This document shows positions 34,358 through 43,411 of a stretch of DNA of 50,387 bases, in pieces (position 1 is the stretch's first letter; each line of letters begins with the position of its first letter). Location of the stretch: assembly GCA_004210455.1 (NCBI GenBank), contig SEFA01000047.1, positions 1-50,387 on the forward strand, written 5' to 3'. The translations under genes were made by a program, and so were the position numbers. The DNA comes from Rubrivivax sp. (GTDB lineage Bacteria; Pseudomonadota; Gammaproteobacteria; Burkholderiales; Burkholderiaceae_C). Below the pieces are notes generated by a model, which worked only from the letters and a program-made list of their open reading frames with translations, was not told the DNA's origin and made no database searches.

Positions 34358-35758
34358 TCAGTGCGGGTGGAACGTGACGCGATCGGGCACCGGCTTGAAC
34401 TGGCCGGCCCGACTCCACCACGGCATCAACAGGAAGAAGCCGAAGTAGTACAGGGTGCCGATCTGGGACACCAGCGTTCCCACGTCCGACGGCGGCTTCA
34501 CGCCCAGGTAGCCGAGCACGAGGAAGAAGACCACGAAGATCCCGTAGAGGTACTTGTGCCAGTCGGGACGGTAGCGGATCGACTTGACCGGGCTGTGGTC
34601 CAGCCAGGGCAGGAAGAACAGGATGATGACCGCGCCGCCCATGACGACAACGCCCCAGAACTTGGCATCGAAGGCCAGGAGCAGCGCGATGCCGACCACC
34701 GCGCCGACGAGCACGATCCCCTTGCCCAGCGTCGACAGACCGCCGCGCACCAGCGTGATGATGGCCGACAACGCGATCACGCCGCACAGCACCTGGACCA
34801 TCGTGTCGGTCGTGGCGCGCAACATCGAATAGAACGGCGTGAAGTACCAGACCGGCGCGATGTGCGCAGGCGTCTTCAACGGGTCGGCCGGGATGAAGTT
34901 GTTGTACTCCAGGAAGTAGCCGCCCAGCTCCGGCGCGAAGAAGATCACCGCCGAGAAGGCCATCAGGAACAGGCCGACGCCGAAGATGTCGTGCACCGTG
35001 TAGTACGGGTGGAACGGGATCCCGTCCAGCGGATGGCCGTCCGCGCCCTTCTTCGCCTTGATCTCCACGCCGTCCGGGTTGTTGGAGCCCACCTCGTGCA
35101 GCGCAATGATGTGCGCGACCACCAGGCCCAGCAGCACCAGCGGCACCGCGATCACGTGGAAGCTGAAGAAGCGGTTCAGCGTCGCGTCGCCGACCACGTA
35201 GTCGCCGCGGATCAGCAGCGCCAGGTCGTTGCCCACGAAGGGCACGGCGGCGAACAGGTTCACGATCACCTGCGCGCCCCAGTAGGACATCTGGCCCCAC
35301 GGCAGCAGATAGCCCATGAAGGCCTCGGCCATCAGGCACAGGAAGATCGCGCAGCCGAAGATCCACACCAGTTCGCGCGGCTTGCGGTACGAGCCGTACA
35401 GCAGCCCGCGGAACATGTGCAGGTAGACGACGACGAAGAACGCCGACGCGCCCGTCGAGTGCATGTAGCGGATCAGCCATCCCCAGGGGACGTCCCGCAT
35501 GATGTATTCGACCGACGCGAACGCGAGCGTCGAGTCCGGCTTGTAGTGCATCACCAGGAAGATCCCGGTGACGATCTGGATCACCAGCACCAGCAGTGCC
35601 AGCGACCCGAAGATGTACCACCAGTTGAAGTTCTTCGGAGCGTAGTACTCCGACATGTGCTCCTTGTAGAGCTTGGACGCGGGGAACCGGTTGTCCACCC
35701 AGGTCATCAGCTTGACGCCCAAGGGGGCTCCGGCGGGTGCTTCCTTGAATTCAGCCAT
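34358..35758 (-). CDS. petB: Cytochrome b subunit of bc1 complex
   Basis: Membrane core of the bc1 complex, with two b-type hemes and both quinone sites. Heme-ligand histidines lie in the second helix (YMHSTGASAFFVVVYLHMFR) and in the fourth (FFSFHVIAVPLVLLGLVVAH). The Qo-site signature is ADPLKTPAHIAPVWYF (family PEWY variant reading PVWY). Eight or more hydrophobic helices. 466 residues, longer than mitochondrial cytochrome b, with an extra C-terminal helix (FGFFLLMPWWS) as in other betaproteobacteria. It lies between petA and petC. Confidence 0.97.
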   Translation of the reverse strand: MAEFKEAPAGAPLGVKLMTWVDNRFPASKLYKEHMSEYYAPKNFNWWYIFGSLALLVLVIQIVTGIFLVMHYKPDSTLAFASVEYIMRDVPWGWLIRYMHSTGASAFFVVVYLHMFRGLLYGSYRKPRELVWIFGCAIFLCLMAEAFMGYLLPWGQMSYWGAQVIVNLFAAVPFVGNDLALLIRGDYVVGDATLNRFFSFHVIAVPLVLLGLVVAHIIALHEVGSNNPDGVEIKAKKGADGHPLDGIPFHPYYTVHDIFGVGLFLMAFSAVIFFAPELGGYFLEYNNFIPADPLKTPAHIAPVWYFTPFYSMLRATTDTMVQVLCGVIALSAIITLVRGGLSTLGKGIVLVGAVVGIALLLAFDAKFWGVVVMGGAVIILFFLPWLDHSPVKSIRYRPDWHKYLYGIFVVFFLVLGYLGVKPPSDVGTLVSQIGTLYYFGFFLLMPWWSRAGQFKPVPDRVTFHPH

Positions 35759-35790
35759 GTGTTGTCTGCCTCGGTCCTGTTCCTGGGGAG

Positions 35791-36387
35791 TTAGGCTTTC
35801 TTGTCTTCACCGATCAACAGCCGGGTGTCGGACAGGAACGCATAAGGCGGCACCTCGAGGTTGTCGGGCGCGGGCTTGTTCTTGAAGACGCGGCCAGCCA
35901 TGTCGAAGGTCGAGCCGTGGCAGGGGCACAGGAAGCCGCCGTGCCAGTTGTCCGGCAGCGAGGGCTGCGGACCGGACTGGAACTTGTCGCTGGGCGAGCA
36001 GCCGAGGTGGCTGCAGATGCCCACGACGACCAGGAACTCCGGCTTGAGCGAGCGCCATTCGTTCTTGGCGTACTCCGGGATCGGGAAGGCCTTGCGATCG
36101 GACTGCGGATCGGCGAGTTCCGGATCGTTGCCTTTGAGCGCGTCGAGCTGCTCCTTGGTCCGGCGCACGATCCAGACCGGCTTGCCGCGCCACTCGACGG
36201 TCAGCTTCTGACCGGGGGCGAGGCCGCCGATGTCCACCTCGACGGCGGCGCCGGCCGCCTTGGCGCGCTCGCTCGGAGCGAAGGTACTGACGAACGGGAC
36301 GGCGGTGGCCACGCCGCCTACTGCTCCCGCGCAACCGGTTGCAATCAGCCAGGTGCGCTTGCCTTGGTCCACTTGTGGGTCACTCAT
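35791..36387 (-). CDS. petA: Rieske iron-sulfur subunit of bc1 complex
   Basis: 2Fe-2S protein that takes electrons from ubiquinol and passes them to cytochrome c1. The N-terminal Tat-like anchor is KRTWLIATGCAGAVGGVATA. The cluster motifs are CSHLGC and CPCHGS (CSHLGCSPS... LCPCHGSTFD), giving two Cys and two His ligands. 198 residues. ATG 36387 has AAGGA 5 bp upstream. First gene of petABC, divergent from mscL. Confidence 0.97.
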   Translation of the reverse strand: MSDPQVDQGKRTWLIATGCAGAVGGVATAVPFVSTFAPSERAKAAGAAVEVDIGGLAPGQKLTVEWRGKPVWIVRRTKEQLDALKGNDPELADPQSDRKAFPIPEYAKNEWRSLKPEFLVVVGICSHLGCSPSDKFQSGPQPSLPDNWHGGFLCPCHGSTFDMAGRVFKNKPAPDNLEVPPYAFLSDTRLLIGEDKKA

Positions 36388-36607
36388 GAGGGTCCTTACA
36401 GGGAACTTCTGATCAGGGGCAACCAAAGATTCTAGGTAAGAAAGTTCCGGTTCGCCCCTAGGCGCTCTACCGATGTGCATCGGTGCACCACGTTGACATT
36501 TGTCGTGGCGCAAACGCCGTTAGGATGCTTGCCCGGAGGCGGAGGGCTACCCGGGAAAGCGATTGGTAGTGGACGCCTTCGCACACGCGGAGCACAAGGA
36601 GCAAGCG

Positions 36608-37051
36608 ATGGGTTTTTTGACCGAATTCCGTGAGTTCGCCGTCAAGGGCAACGTGATGGACCTCGCCGTGGGCGTGATCATCGGCGCCGCCTTCGGCAAG
36701 ATCGTCGACTCGGTGGTCAAGGACCTGATCATGCCGTTCGTCGGCAAGGCGGTCGGGGGGCTGGACTTCAGCAGCTACTTCATCATGCTGTCGGACCCGC
36801 CGGCCAACTACGCCGGGCCGATGACCTACGAGGCCCTGACCAAGGCCGGCGTGCCGCTGTTCGCGTACGGCAACTTCCTGACGGTGCTGGTGAACTTCAT
36901 CATCCTGGCCTTCATCATCTTCGTCATGGTGAAGCAGGTGAACCGGCTCAAGCGCGACACGCCCGCCGCACCGGCCGTACCGCCGCCGACGCCGGAAGAC
37001 ATCCAGCTGCTGCGAGAGATCCGCGACGCGCTGAGGCGTGACAAAGCGTAA
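36608..37051 (+). CDS. mscL: Large-conductance mechanosensitive channel
   Basis: Inner-membrane channel that opens under hypo-osmotic shock. N-terminus [22 protein letters not shown]1 [20 protein letters not shown], and TM2 [21 protein letters not shown] charged C-terminal helix ([20 protein letters not shown]) forms the cytoplasmic bundle. 147 residues. ATG 36608 has an ideal AAGGAG site 6 bp upstream. A TTGACA hexamer is present at 36493-36498, but no well-spaced -10 accompanies it. Confidence 0.97.
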   Translation: MGFLTEFREFAVKGNVMDLAVGVIIGAAFGKIVDSVVKDLIMPFVGKAVGGLDFSSYFIMLSDPPANYAGPMTYEALTKAGVPLFAYGNFLTVLVNFIILAFIIFVMVKQVNRLKRDTPAAPAVPPPTPEDIQLLREIRDALRRDKA

Positions 37052-37168
37052 ATCTGCAGTCAAAGCTCACCTTTTGCGCACAAGCCGGGTGAGTCCCACC
37101 CGGACGGGGGATGGCCATCGCCGATACTTGGCGTGTGGTGCGGTCACCACAATGTGCCTGATGCCTTG

Positions 37169-39586
37169 ATGAACCGTCTGAATCCTCACGTCGACGCGGC
37201 GCTCCAGCGCGTGCGCCTCGCGGCGGAACAAGCCGCGGAGCGCGGCGCTGAAGGTCTGGGTCTCGCCGCACTGTCCTCCGGGCAGGCCAAGCGGCGGGAC
37301 GCGCTGCTGTCCGCGCAATTCATCTTCCGCAAACACCAGGCGCTGTTCTCGCAGCGCTTCGACCAGTCCATGCGTCAGCAGGCGGCCGAGGCCCCGGCCT
37401 CCGGCAGCGCTGCGTCCGGCAATGCGCGTGCCGCGCCCAAGGCGACGCAATGGGACGAGCTGTCCCTCATGGACGACGACCAGGTCAACACCCTGGTCGC
37501 GACCGATCGCATCGGCCTGGCGCTGGGCCACCAGAGCGAATGGGAGCTGCGCGAGGTCAATTCCTATATGGGCGACATCCCCGGCGTGGACGAGGACCGT
37601 CACCCGCTGCGCCCGCAGGCCGTCGCCCAGGCGCTGATCGAGGCGGTGAACGCGGTCACCGACGATCCGGACACGCGCCAGGTCTTGACCGACGAACTCA
37701 CCCGGGCGCTGGCGCTGGAGATGCGCGCCTGCTACGCCGACGTCGCCGGCCTGTTCCGCAGCCGCGGTCTGCGTCCCCAGGATCTGCGCGTGCGCGGCGT
37801 CCCGGGCGCCACGCGGGGTCAGTCCTTGCACGGCGGCGGCACGACGTCCGGCGTCCCGTTGCACGACAGCCGTTACGCGACGCTTCCGGGCGCCCTGCAT
37901 CCGGCGGTCCATGGCAGCCGCGCGGGCGGCCTGCACAGCGTGGCTGGCGGATTCCACGGCGGAAGCGGCGCTGACGGCTACGTGACCACCGGCGGCGGCC
38001 AGTCCGGCGGGATGGGCTGGTCGGTCGATCCGCAGCTGATGGACCTGATGCGCCGTCTGGCTGTGAGCCCGGCCATGGGGATGCCTGCGACAGGCGGCGG
38101 CCCGTTGCCGGTGAACAGCCAGTGGCAAGGCTGGGACGGCGATCCCGCCGGCTATGTCGACGGCGGCCCGATCGTGCTGCCGCCCAACCTGATCCACCTG
38201 CACCGCGAGGAATTGCGGCAGGCCGCCAGCGGCTCGTTGGACCATATGGTGATCGACGTGGTCGCCGGCCTGTTCGACCAGATCCTGTCCGACGCCAAAC
38301 TGCCGCCGTTGATGGCGCAGCAGATCGCGCGGCTGCAACTGCCGGTGCTGCGCGCGGCGCTGGGCGACCGCTCCTTCTTCTCCTCGCGCCGCCATCCGGT
38401 GCGGCGCCTGGTCAATCGCATCGCGACGCTGGCCGCGGCCTACGACGATTTCACCGAAGACCCCGGCAAGTCCTACCTCACGCTGGTGCGCGACCTGATC
38501 CAGGATGTCGTCAGCGGCGACTTCGACCGGATGGAGCTGTACGAGTCCAAGCTGGGCCAGCTCGAACAGTTCATCCAGGACCAGACCGCGCAGACGCTGA
38601 AGTCGCAGGGCGACACGGCGGCCCTGCTGGAGCGCAAGGAGACCGAACTCCGCCTGCAACGCCGCTACATGCAGCAGTTGCAGCAGGCCATGTCCAGCGT
38701 GGACATGCGCGATTTCCTGCGGGACTTCCTCACCCAGACCTGGAGCGAGGTCCTGGTGCACGCCTCGCGCCACCCGGACCTGGACGCCGCGCTGGTCGAA
38801 CGGCTGCGCAACATGGGCCGCGACCTGGTGCTGTCGGTCCAGCCGAAGACGACGCCCCAGCAGCGCCAGGGCTTCCTGGCCTCGCTGCCGGTGCTGATGC
38901 GCACGCTCAACGAAGGGCTGGACCTGGTCCGCTGGCCGGAGCCCGACCGCAAGAAGTTCTTCGCCGAACTGCTGCCCGCGCATGCCGAGTCGCTGAAGGG
39001 ACAGGCGCTGAGCCCGCTCGAATACAACCTCCTCGCCAAGCAGCTGGAATCCGTCTTCGGCATGGCGCCGCCGCGCGAGCAGGACCTGCCCGCGCCCGGG
39101 GCCGTTCCGTTGGACCTGGACTTGAGCGAAAAGCTGTCCGACGAAGAGGCGAGGCGGCTCGGCTTCATGGAGGACGCGCACGTCGACTGGGACGGCCATG
39201 TCGACATCGACCTGGACCTGGGTGCCGACGAACATCGACCGCTGCAGGCGGTCGACATCAGCATCGACGGCCTGCCCGCTGCTGAAGAAGCGCCTTCGCC
39301 GCCGTCCGGCGAGCTGCTGATCGACCACCTCCAGATCGGCACCGCCTACCGGATGCATCGCGACGGCGACTGGATCAAGGTGCGGCTCGCCCACATCAGC
39401 GGCACGCGCAGCTTCTTCATCTTCACCCACGGGACGAAGCATCAGGAGACGCTGACGATGACCTCGCGCATGCTGCACAAGCTGTGCGAGGGCGGACGGC
39501 TGCGGGCGTTCGAACACGCCCACCTGCTCGAACGCGCCACCGCGCGCGCGCGCCAGCAGCTGGCCGCGCTCGGCGCGAAGCACTGA
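37169..39586 (+). CDS. DUF1631 family protein
   Basis: Large cytoplasmic protein (805 residues) of the DUF1631 family, common in beta- and gammaproteobacteria and of unknown function. Recognisable segments are SAQFIFRKHQALFSQRFDQS, a Gly-rich disordered linker (about 215-330), SFFSSRRHPVRRLVNRIATL, and a C-terminal part with KLARISG-like VRLAHISGTRSFFIFTHGTK that resembles a PilZ-like beta-barrel (inference). Start chosen at ATG 37169 (MNRLNPHVDAAL). It ends 24 bp from the convergent pdxA stop. Confidence 0.82.
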   Translation: MNRLNPHVDAALQRVRLAAEQAAERGAEGLGLAALSSGQAKRRDALLSAQFIFRKHQALFSQRFDQSMRQQAAEAPASGSAASGNARAAPKATQWDELSLMDDDQVNTLVATDRIGLALGHQSEWELREVNSYMGDIPGVDEDRHPLRPQAVAQALIEAVNAVTDDPDTRQVLTDELTRALALEMRACYADVAGLFRSRGLRPQDLRVRGVPGATRGQSLHGGGTTSGVPLHDSRYATLPGALHPAVHGSRAGGLHSVAGGFHGGSGADGYVTTGGGQSGGMGWSVDPQLMDLMRRLAVSPAMGMPATGGGPLPVNSQWQGWDGDPAGYVDGGPIVLPPNLIHLHREELRQAASGSLDHMVIDVVAGLFDQILSDAKLPPLMAQQIARLQLPVLRAALGDRSFFSSRRHPVRRLVNRIATLAAAYDDFTEDPGKSYLTLVRDLIQDVVSGDFDRMELYESKLGQLEQFIQDQTAQTLKSQGDTAALLERKETELRLQRRYMQQLQQAMSSVDMRDFLRDFLTQTWSEVLVHASRHPDLDAALVERLRNMGRDLVLSVQPKTTPQQRQGFLASLPVLMRTLNEGLDLVRWPEPDRKKFFAELLPAHAESLKGQALSPLEYNLLAKQLESVFGMAPPREQDLPAPGAVPLDLDLSEKLSDEEARRLGFMEDAHVDWDGHVDIDLDLGADEHRPLQAVDISIDGLPAAEEAPSPPSGELLIDHLQIGTAYRMHRDGDWIKVRLAHISGTRSFFIFTHGTKHQETLTMTSRMLHKLCEGGRLRAFEHAHLLERATARARQQLAALGAKH

Positions 39587-39610
39587 ACGGCCCTGCGCCG
39601 CTTCAGCGGA

Positions 39611-40639
39611 TCAGCGCGACATCGTCCGCGCCATGCGGATCGCCGCCGACAGGCTCGACGGGTCCGCACGTCCGGTCCCGGCGATGTCGAACGCGGTGCC
39701 GTGATCGGGGCTGGTGCGCACCAGCGGCAGGCCCAGCGTCACGTTGACGCCCTCCTCCACGCCGAGGTACTTCACCGGGATCAACCCCTGGTCATGCGTC
39801 ATCGCGATCACCGCGTCGAACTCGCCGGGGTGCTTCGGCGGCGCGTGACGCGCCCGCATGAAGACCGTGTCCGGCGCGAACGGGCCGCTGGCGTCGATGC
39901 CCAGCGTACGGGCCTGCGCGATTGCCGGCGCGATGTGCTCGATCTCCTCGCCGCCGAACAGCCCGCCTTCGCCGGCGTGCGGGTTCAGACCCGCCACCGC
40001 GATGCGCGGCGCGGCGATCCCCGAGCGACGCAGCGCGGCATCGGCGATGCGGATCGTCTGCAGCACGCGCCCGGTGGTGATCTGGTCGACCGCCTGCCGC
40101 AGTGCCACGTGAATGGTCACCAGCACGACCCGAAGTTCGTCGTTCGCCAGCATCATGCGCACGGGCGGCAGCCGGCCGTCGGCGTCCGCGCAGAGGGCCT
40201 GCAACAGTTCGGTGTGGCCCGGATGGTCGACACCGGCGGCATGCAGGGCCTCCTTGTGGATGGGGGCCGTCACCAGCGCGCGCGATCTCCCGGCGAGTTG
40301 CTCCTGCGTCGCGGCGACGATGCAGCGCGCCGCGGCGGCGCCTGCGACCGCGCTCACCTGACCGATCGGCTGTTCGAGCAGATCCCTCGGCAGGCCCGCC
40401 GGCTGCCACACCGGCAGGCAGTCGGGCGGAACCGGATCGTCGGCGCGGACCAGCTCCGCCACCGGCAGCCTCACGCCCATGAAGTCCAGCGCGCGCCGGA
40501 AGACGCCGACATCGCCCACCAGGCGCAGATCCGCCCCTCGATCGCGCGCCCAGGCGGCGACCGCGATCTCGGGGCCGATGCCGCAGGGGTCGCCCATCGT
40601 CAGCAGCAGCGGGCGGGAACTCTCGACGTCGTTCGTCAT
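39611..40639 (-). CDS. pdxA: 4-hydroxythreonine-4-phosphate dehydrogenase
   Basis: NAD-dependent enzyme of vitamin B6 (pyridoxal phosphate) synthesis. N-terminal LLLTMGDPCGIGPEI is diagnostic. VTAPIHKEALHAAG and HPGHTELLQ hold metal- and substrate-binding His residues; GLNPHAGEGGLFGGEE and MTHDQGLIPVKYLG complete the set. 342 residues. It overlaps the Nif3 gene by 4 bp (ATGA). Confidence 0.96.
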   Translation of the reverse strand: MTNDVESSRPLLLTMGDPCGIGPEIAVAAWARDRGADLRLVGDVGVFRRALDFMGVRLPVAELVRADDPVPPDCLPVWQPAGLPRDLLEQPIGQVSAVAGAAAARCIVAATQEQLAGRSRALVTAPIHKEALHAAGVDHPGHTELLQALCADADGRLPPVRMMLANDELRVVLVTIHVALRQAVDQITTGRVLQTIRIADAALRRSGIAAPRIAVAGLNPHAGEGGLFGGEEIEHIAPAIAQARTLGIDASGPFAPDTVFMRARHAPPKHPGEFDAVIAMTHDQGLIPVKYLGVEEGVNVTLGLPLVRTSPDHGTAFDIAGTGRADPSSLSAAIRMARTMSR

Positions 40640-41388
40640 GCGGGGTTCGGGATGTCGATGAAGCGGTATTGAAGACCGAGCTGGTCGGCCACCTGCCGGC
40701 CCAGCGCCTGGACGCCGTAGCGTTCGGTCGCGTGGTGTCCTGCGGCGATGAAGGCCACGCCGGTCTCGGCCGCGTAATGAGCCTGCGGCTCGGAGATCTC
40801 GCCGGTGATGAACACGTCCGCGCCGGCGGCGATGGCCGCCTCGAAGTAGCCCTGCGCGCCGCCGGTGCACCAGGCGACGCGCTTGAGCGGACGGCCGTCG
40901 CCGGCGGCCTGGATCGTGGCGCGACCCAGCCGCTGCTCGACATGGGCGCTCAGCGACGCCAGCGACTCGAAAGCCGCCGGCAATGCGCCGATGCTGCCCA
41001 GGTCCTGTTCGCCGAAACGACCTTCGGCGGCCCAGCCCAGATGTTTCGCGAGTTGCGCGTTGTTGCCCAGTTCCGGATGCGCATCCAGCGGCAGGTGGTA
41101 GGCGAAGAGGTTGATCTCGTTCGTGAGCAGCCGCGACAGGCGCTGCTTCATCCAGCCGGTGACGCAGCCGTCCTGGCCGCGCCAGAACAGCCCGTGATGG
41201 ACCAGGATCGCATCGGCCCCGGACGCGATGGCGGCGTCGATCAGCGCGAGGCTCGCGGTCACCCCGCACACCAGTTGCCGGATCTGGTCGCGGCCCTCGA
41301 CCTGAAGGCCGTTCGGCCCATAATCCTTGAAGCGCGTGGGCTCCAGCGTGGCGGCGAGCAGCCGCTCCAGCTCCGTGCGATGTGCCAT
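40636..41388 (-). CDS. Nif3-like dinuclear metal center protein
   Basis: NIF3/GTP-cyclohydrolase-1-type-2 family hexameric protein (YbgI-like), 250 residues, exact biochemical role unresolved. Metal-binding His residues are in ADAILVHHGLFW and near the C-terminus in IAAGHHATERYGVQAL. The DYGPNGLQVEG motif is characteristic. Its start codon overlaps that of the divergent protease gene (41386-41388 against 41387-41389). Confidence 0.93.
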   Translation of the reverse strand: MAHRTELERLLAATLEPTRFKDYGPNGLQVEGRDQIRQLVCGVTASLALIDAAIASGADAILVHHGLFWRGQDGCVTGWMKQRLSRLLTNEINLFAYHLPLDAHPELGNNAQLAKHLGWAAEGRFGEQDLGSIGALPAAFESLASLSAHVEQRLGRATIQAAGDGRPLKRVAWCTGGAQGYFEAAIAAGADVFITGEISEPQAHYAAETGVAFIAAGHHATERYGVQALGRQVADQLGLQYRFIDIPNPA

Positions 41389-42562
41389 GACAGGATCTCT
41401 CTTGCGTCAAACCTGGCTGATTTTCTCCCAGGCCACCACGGTGGCGCTGGCCGGCTACTTCGTCGTGGCCACGCTCAAGCCCGAATGGCTGCACGAAGCC
41501 CCCAAGGTCGTGCCCACGCTGCCCGCCGCGGCGGGCGCCCCGCCTCGCGCGTCGGTGCAGTTCAGCTTCGCGGCGGCGGCCCAGGCGGCGTCGCCGGCGG
41601 TCGTCGCGGTGCTGGCCAACAAGCCCGCGCCCAGCCAGCGCGAGATCGACGCCGATCCCTGGCTGCGTTTCCACTTCGGCAAGCGCCCCCAGCAGCAGCG
41701 GCCGCAGACCGGCCTGGGCTCGGGCGTGATCGTCTCGCCCGAAGGCTACGTGCTGACCAACAACCATGTCGTCGCCGGTGCGACGGAGATCCGCGTGCAA
41801 CTCGCGGACGGCCGCGACACGCCGGCCCGACTGGTGGGCACCGACCCGGAAACCGACCTGGCCGTCCTGCGCATCACGCTGCCGCCGCCGCTGCCGGTGA
41901 TCCACCCGGGCAAGGCGGGCGAGCTGCAGGTCGGCGACGTGGTGCTGGCCATCGGCAATCCGTTCAACGTCGGACAGACGGTGACTTCCGGCATCATCAG
42001 CGCGCTGGGCCGCACCCAGCTCGGCCTGAGCACCTTCGAGAACTTCATCCAGACCGACGCCGCCATCAATCCCGGCAACTCCGGCGGCGCGCTCGTCGAC
42101 GTGCAGGGACGGCTGGTGGGCATCAACACGGCGATCTACTCGCGCACCGGCGGTGGCAGCCTGGGCATCGGCTTCGCCATCCCGGTGGACTCCGCGTACC
42201 AGGTGCTGGAGGCGCTGGTGAAGGACGGCAAGGTCTCGCGCGGCTGGCTGGGCGTCATCACCGGCGACATCAACCCGGAGGTCGTCGACACGCTGCAGCT
42301 GTCCGTCGACCACGGCGTGCTGGTCAAGGAAGTCTTCAAGGCGAGTCCGGCGGCCAAGGCCGGTCTGGAGGCGGGCGACGTCGTGGTCGAGGTGGCGGGG
42401 CAACCGGTGAGATCGCCGCGCGAGCTGGTCAACGTCGTCGCGGCACTGAAGCCGGAGAGCCAGACCTTGATCTCCGTGCAACGCGGCAAGGACACGCTGA
42501 AGCTGCCGCTGCAGGTCGGGCTGCGGCAGCCGCAGTCGACGGACGACGCCGTACCGGAATGA
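41387..42562 (+). CDS. HtrA/DegS-type S1C serine protease
   Basis: Periplasmic membrane-anchored protease with one PDZ domain (DegS-like). The N-terminal helix is WLIFSQATTVALAGYFVVA. The catalytic triad is His in TNNHVV, Asp in TDLAVLRI and Ser in NPGNSGGALV. The PDZ domain spans about 285-370 (RGWLGV, VFKASPAAKAGLEAGDVV). 391 residues from ATG 41387. TTG 41402 is an attractive alternative because AGGA precedes it by 6-7 bp and the protein would then start MLRQTWLIF, close to relatives. It is divergent from the Nif3 gene with overlapping start codons. Confidence 0.92.
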   Translation: MTGSLLRQTWLIFSQATTVALAGYFVVATLKPEWLHEAPKVVPTLPAAAGAPPRASVQFSFAAAAQAASPAVVAVLANKPAPSQREIDADPWLRFHFGKRPQQQRPQTGLGSGVIVSPEGYVLTNNHVVAGATEIRVQLADGRDTPARLVGTDPETDLAVLRITLPPPLPVIHPGKAGELQVGDVVLAIGNPFNVGQTVTSGIISALGRTQLGLSTFENFIQTDAAINPGNSGGALVDVQGRLVGINTAIYSRTGGGSLGIGFAIPVDSAYQVLEALVKDGKVSRGWLGVITGDINPEVVDTLQLSVDHGVLVKEVFKASPAAKAGLEAGDVVVEVAGQPVRSPRELVNVVAALKPESQTLISVQRGKDTLKLPLQVGLRQPQSTDDAVPE

Positions 42563-42565
42563 TCC

Positions 42566-43315
42566 ATGGATGACGACCAACTGCTGCGCTACTCGCGCCA
42601 CATCCTGCTGGACGACATCGGCGTGGAAGGCCAGCAGCGCCTGATGGACGCGCACGCGTTGGTGATCGGCGCGGGCGGCCTGGGGTCGCCCGCGGCACTG
42701 TTCCTGGGCACGGCCGGCGTCGGCCGCATCACGCTGGTCGACCATGACCGCGTCGACGTGACGAACCTTCAGCGCCAGATCGCCCACACCCTGGCGCGCG
42801 TGGACCAGCCCAAGGCCGAATCGGCCGCCGCCGGCATCGCGGCGATCAACCCGGAACCGCGCGTCCAGGCCATCACCGTGCGCGCCGACGCGGCCCTGCT
42901 CGACGAGCTCGTGCCGCAAGCCGACGTCGTCCTGGACTGCACCGACAATTTTCCGACACGCCACCTCGTCAACGCCGCCTGCGTGAAGCACGGCAAGCCG
43001 CTGGTCTCGGGCGCTGCGCTGGGCTTCGACGCGCAGTTGAGCGTCTACGACAGCCGCGAGCGCGCCTTCCCCTGCTACGCCTGCCTGTTCCCCGCAGACC
43101 AGCCACCCGAGGAGCAGCGCTGTGCGGTGATGGGCGTGTTCGCGCCGCTGGTCGGGATCATCGGCAGCATGCAGGCCGCCGAGGCGCTCAAGCTGCTGGC
43201 CGGGATAGGCTCGACGCTGCCGGGCCGGCTGCTGATGCTGGACGCGCGCCGGATGGAATGGACCGACCTGAAGGTCGCCCGCGACCCGCGCTGCCCGTGC
43301 TGTGGCACGACCTGA
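42566..43315 (+). CDS. moeB: Molybdopterin-synthase adenylyltransferase (MoeB/ThiF)
   Basis: ATP-dependent E1-like enzyme that adenylates the C-terminus of a small sulfur carrier (MoaD or ThiS). It shows the nucleotide-binding GAGGLGSPAALFLGTAGVG, the NLQRQ motif with the conserved Arg, the acidic CTDNFPTR motif and two zinc Cys pairs (CYAC and CPCC). 249 residues, the same length as E. coli MoeB. ATG 42566 lies 3 bp after the protease stop, so both are probably cotranscribed. No other molybdopterin genes are nearby. MoeB against ThiF cannot be separated on sequence alone. Confidence 0.9.
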   Translation: MDDDQLLRYSRHILLDDIGVEGQQRLMDAHALVIGAGGLGSPAALFLGTAGVGRITLVDHDRVDVTNLQRQIAHTLARVDQPKAESAAAGIAAINPEPRVQAITVRADAALLDELVPQADVVLDCTDNFPTRHLVNAACVKHGKPLVSGAALGFDAQLSVYDSRERAFPCYACLFPADQPPEEQRCAVMGVFAPLVGIIGSMQAAEALKLLAGIGSTLPGRLLMLDARRMEWTDLKVARDPRCPCCGTT

Positions 43316-43411
43316 CCCCGCGCAACAAACCGTCGCCCGTGGCCGCCGAAGGCGCTGGCGAACGAACAGAAATTAAGTGGCAACACCCGTAAGCTTTCGG
43401 GCCATCGAATC

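Noticed and set aside
39611-42991. A single 1126-codon minus-strand frame
   Set aside because: Only its last 342 codons encode PdxA; the rest is the shadow of the Nif3, protease and moeB genes.
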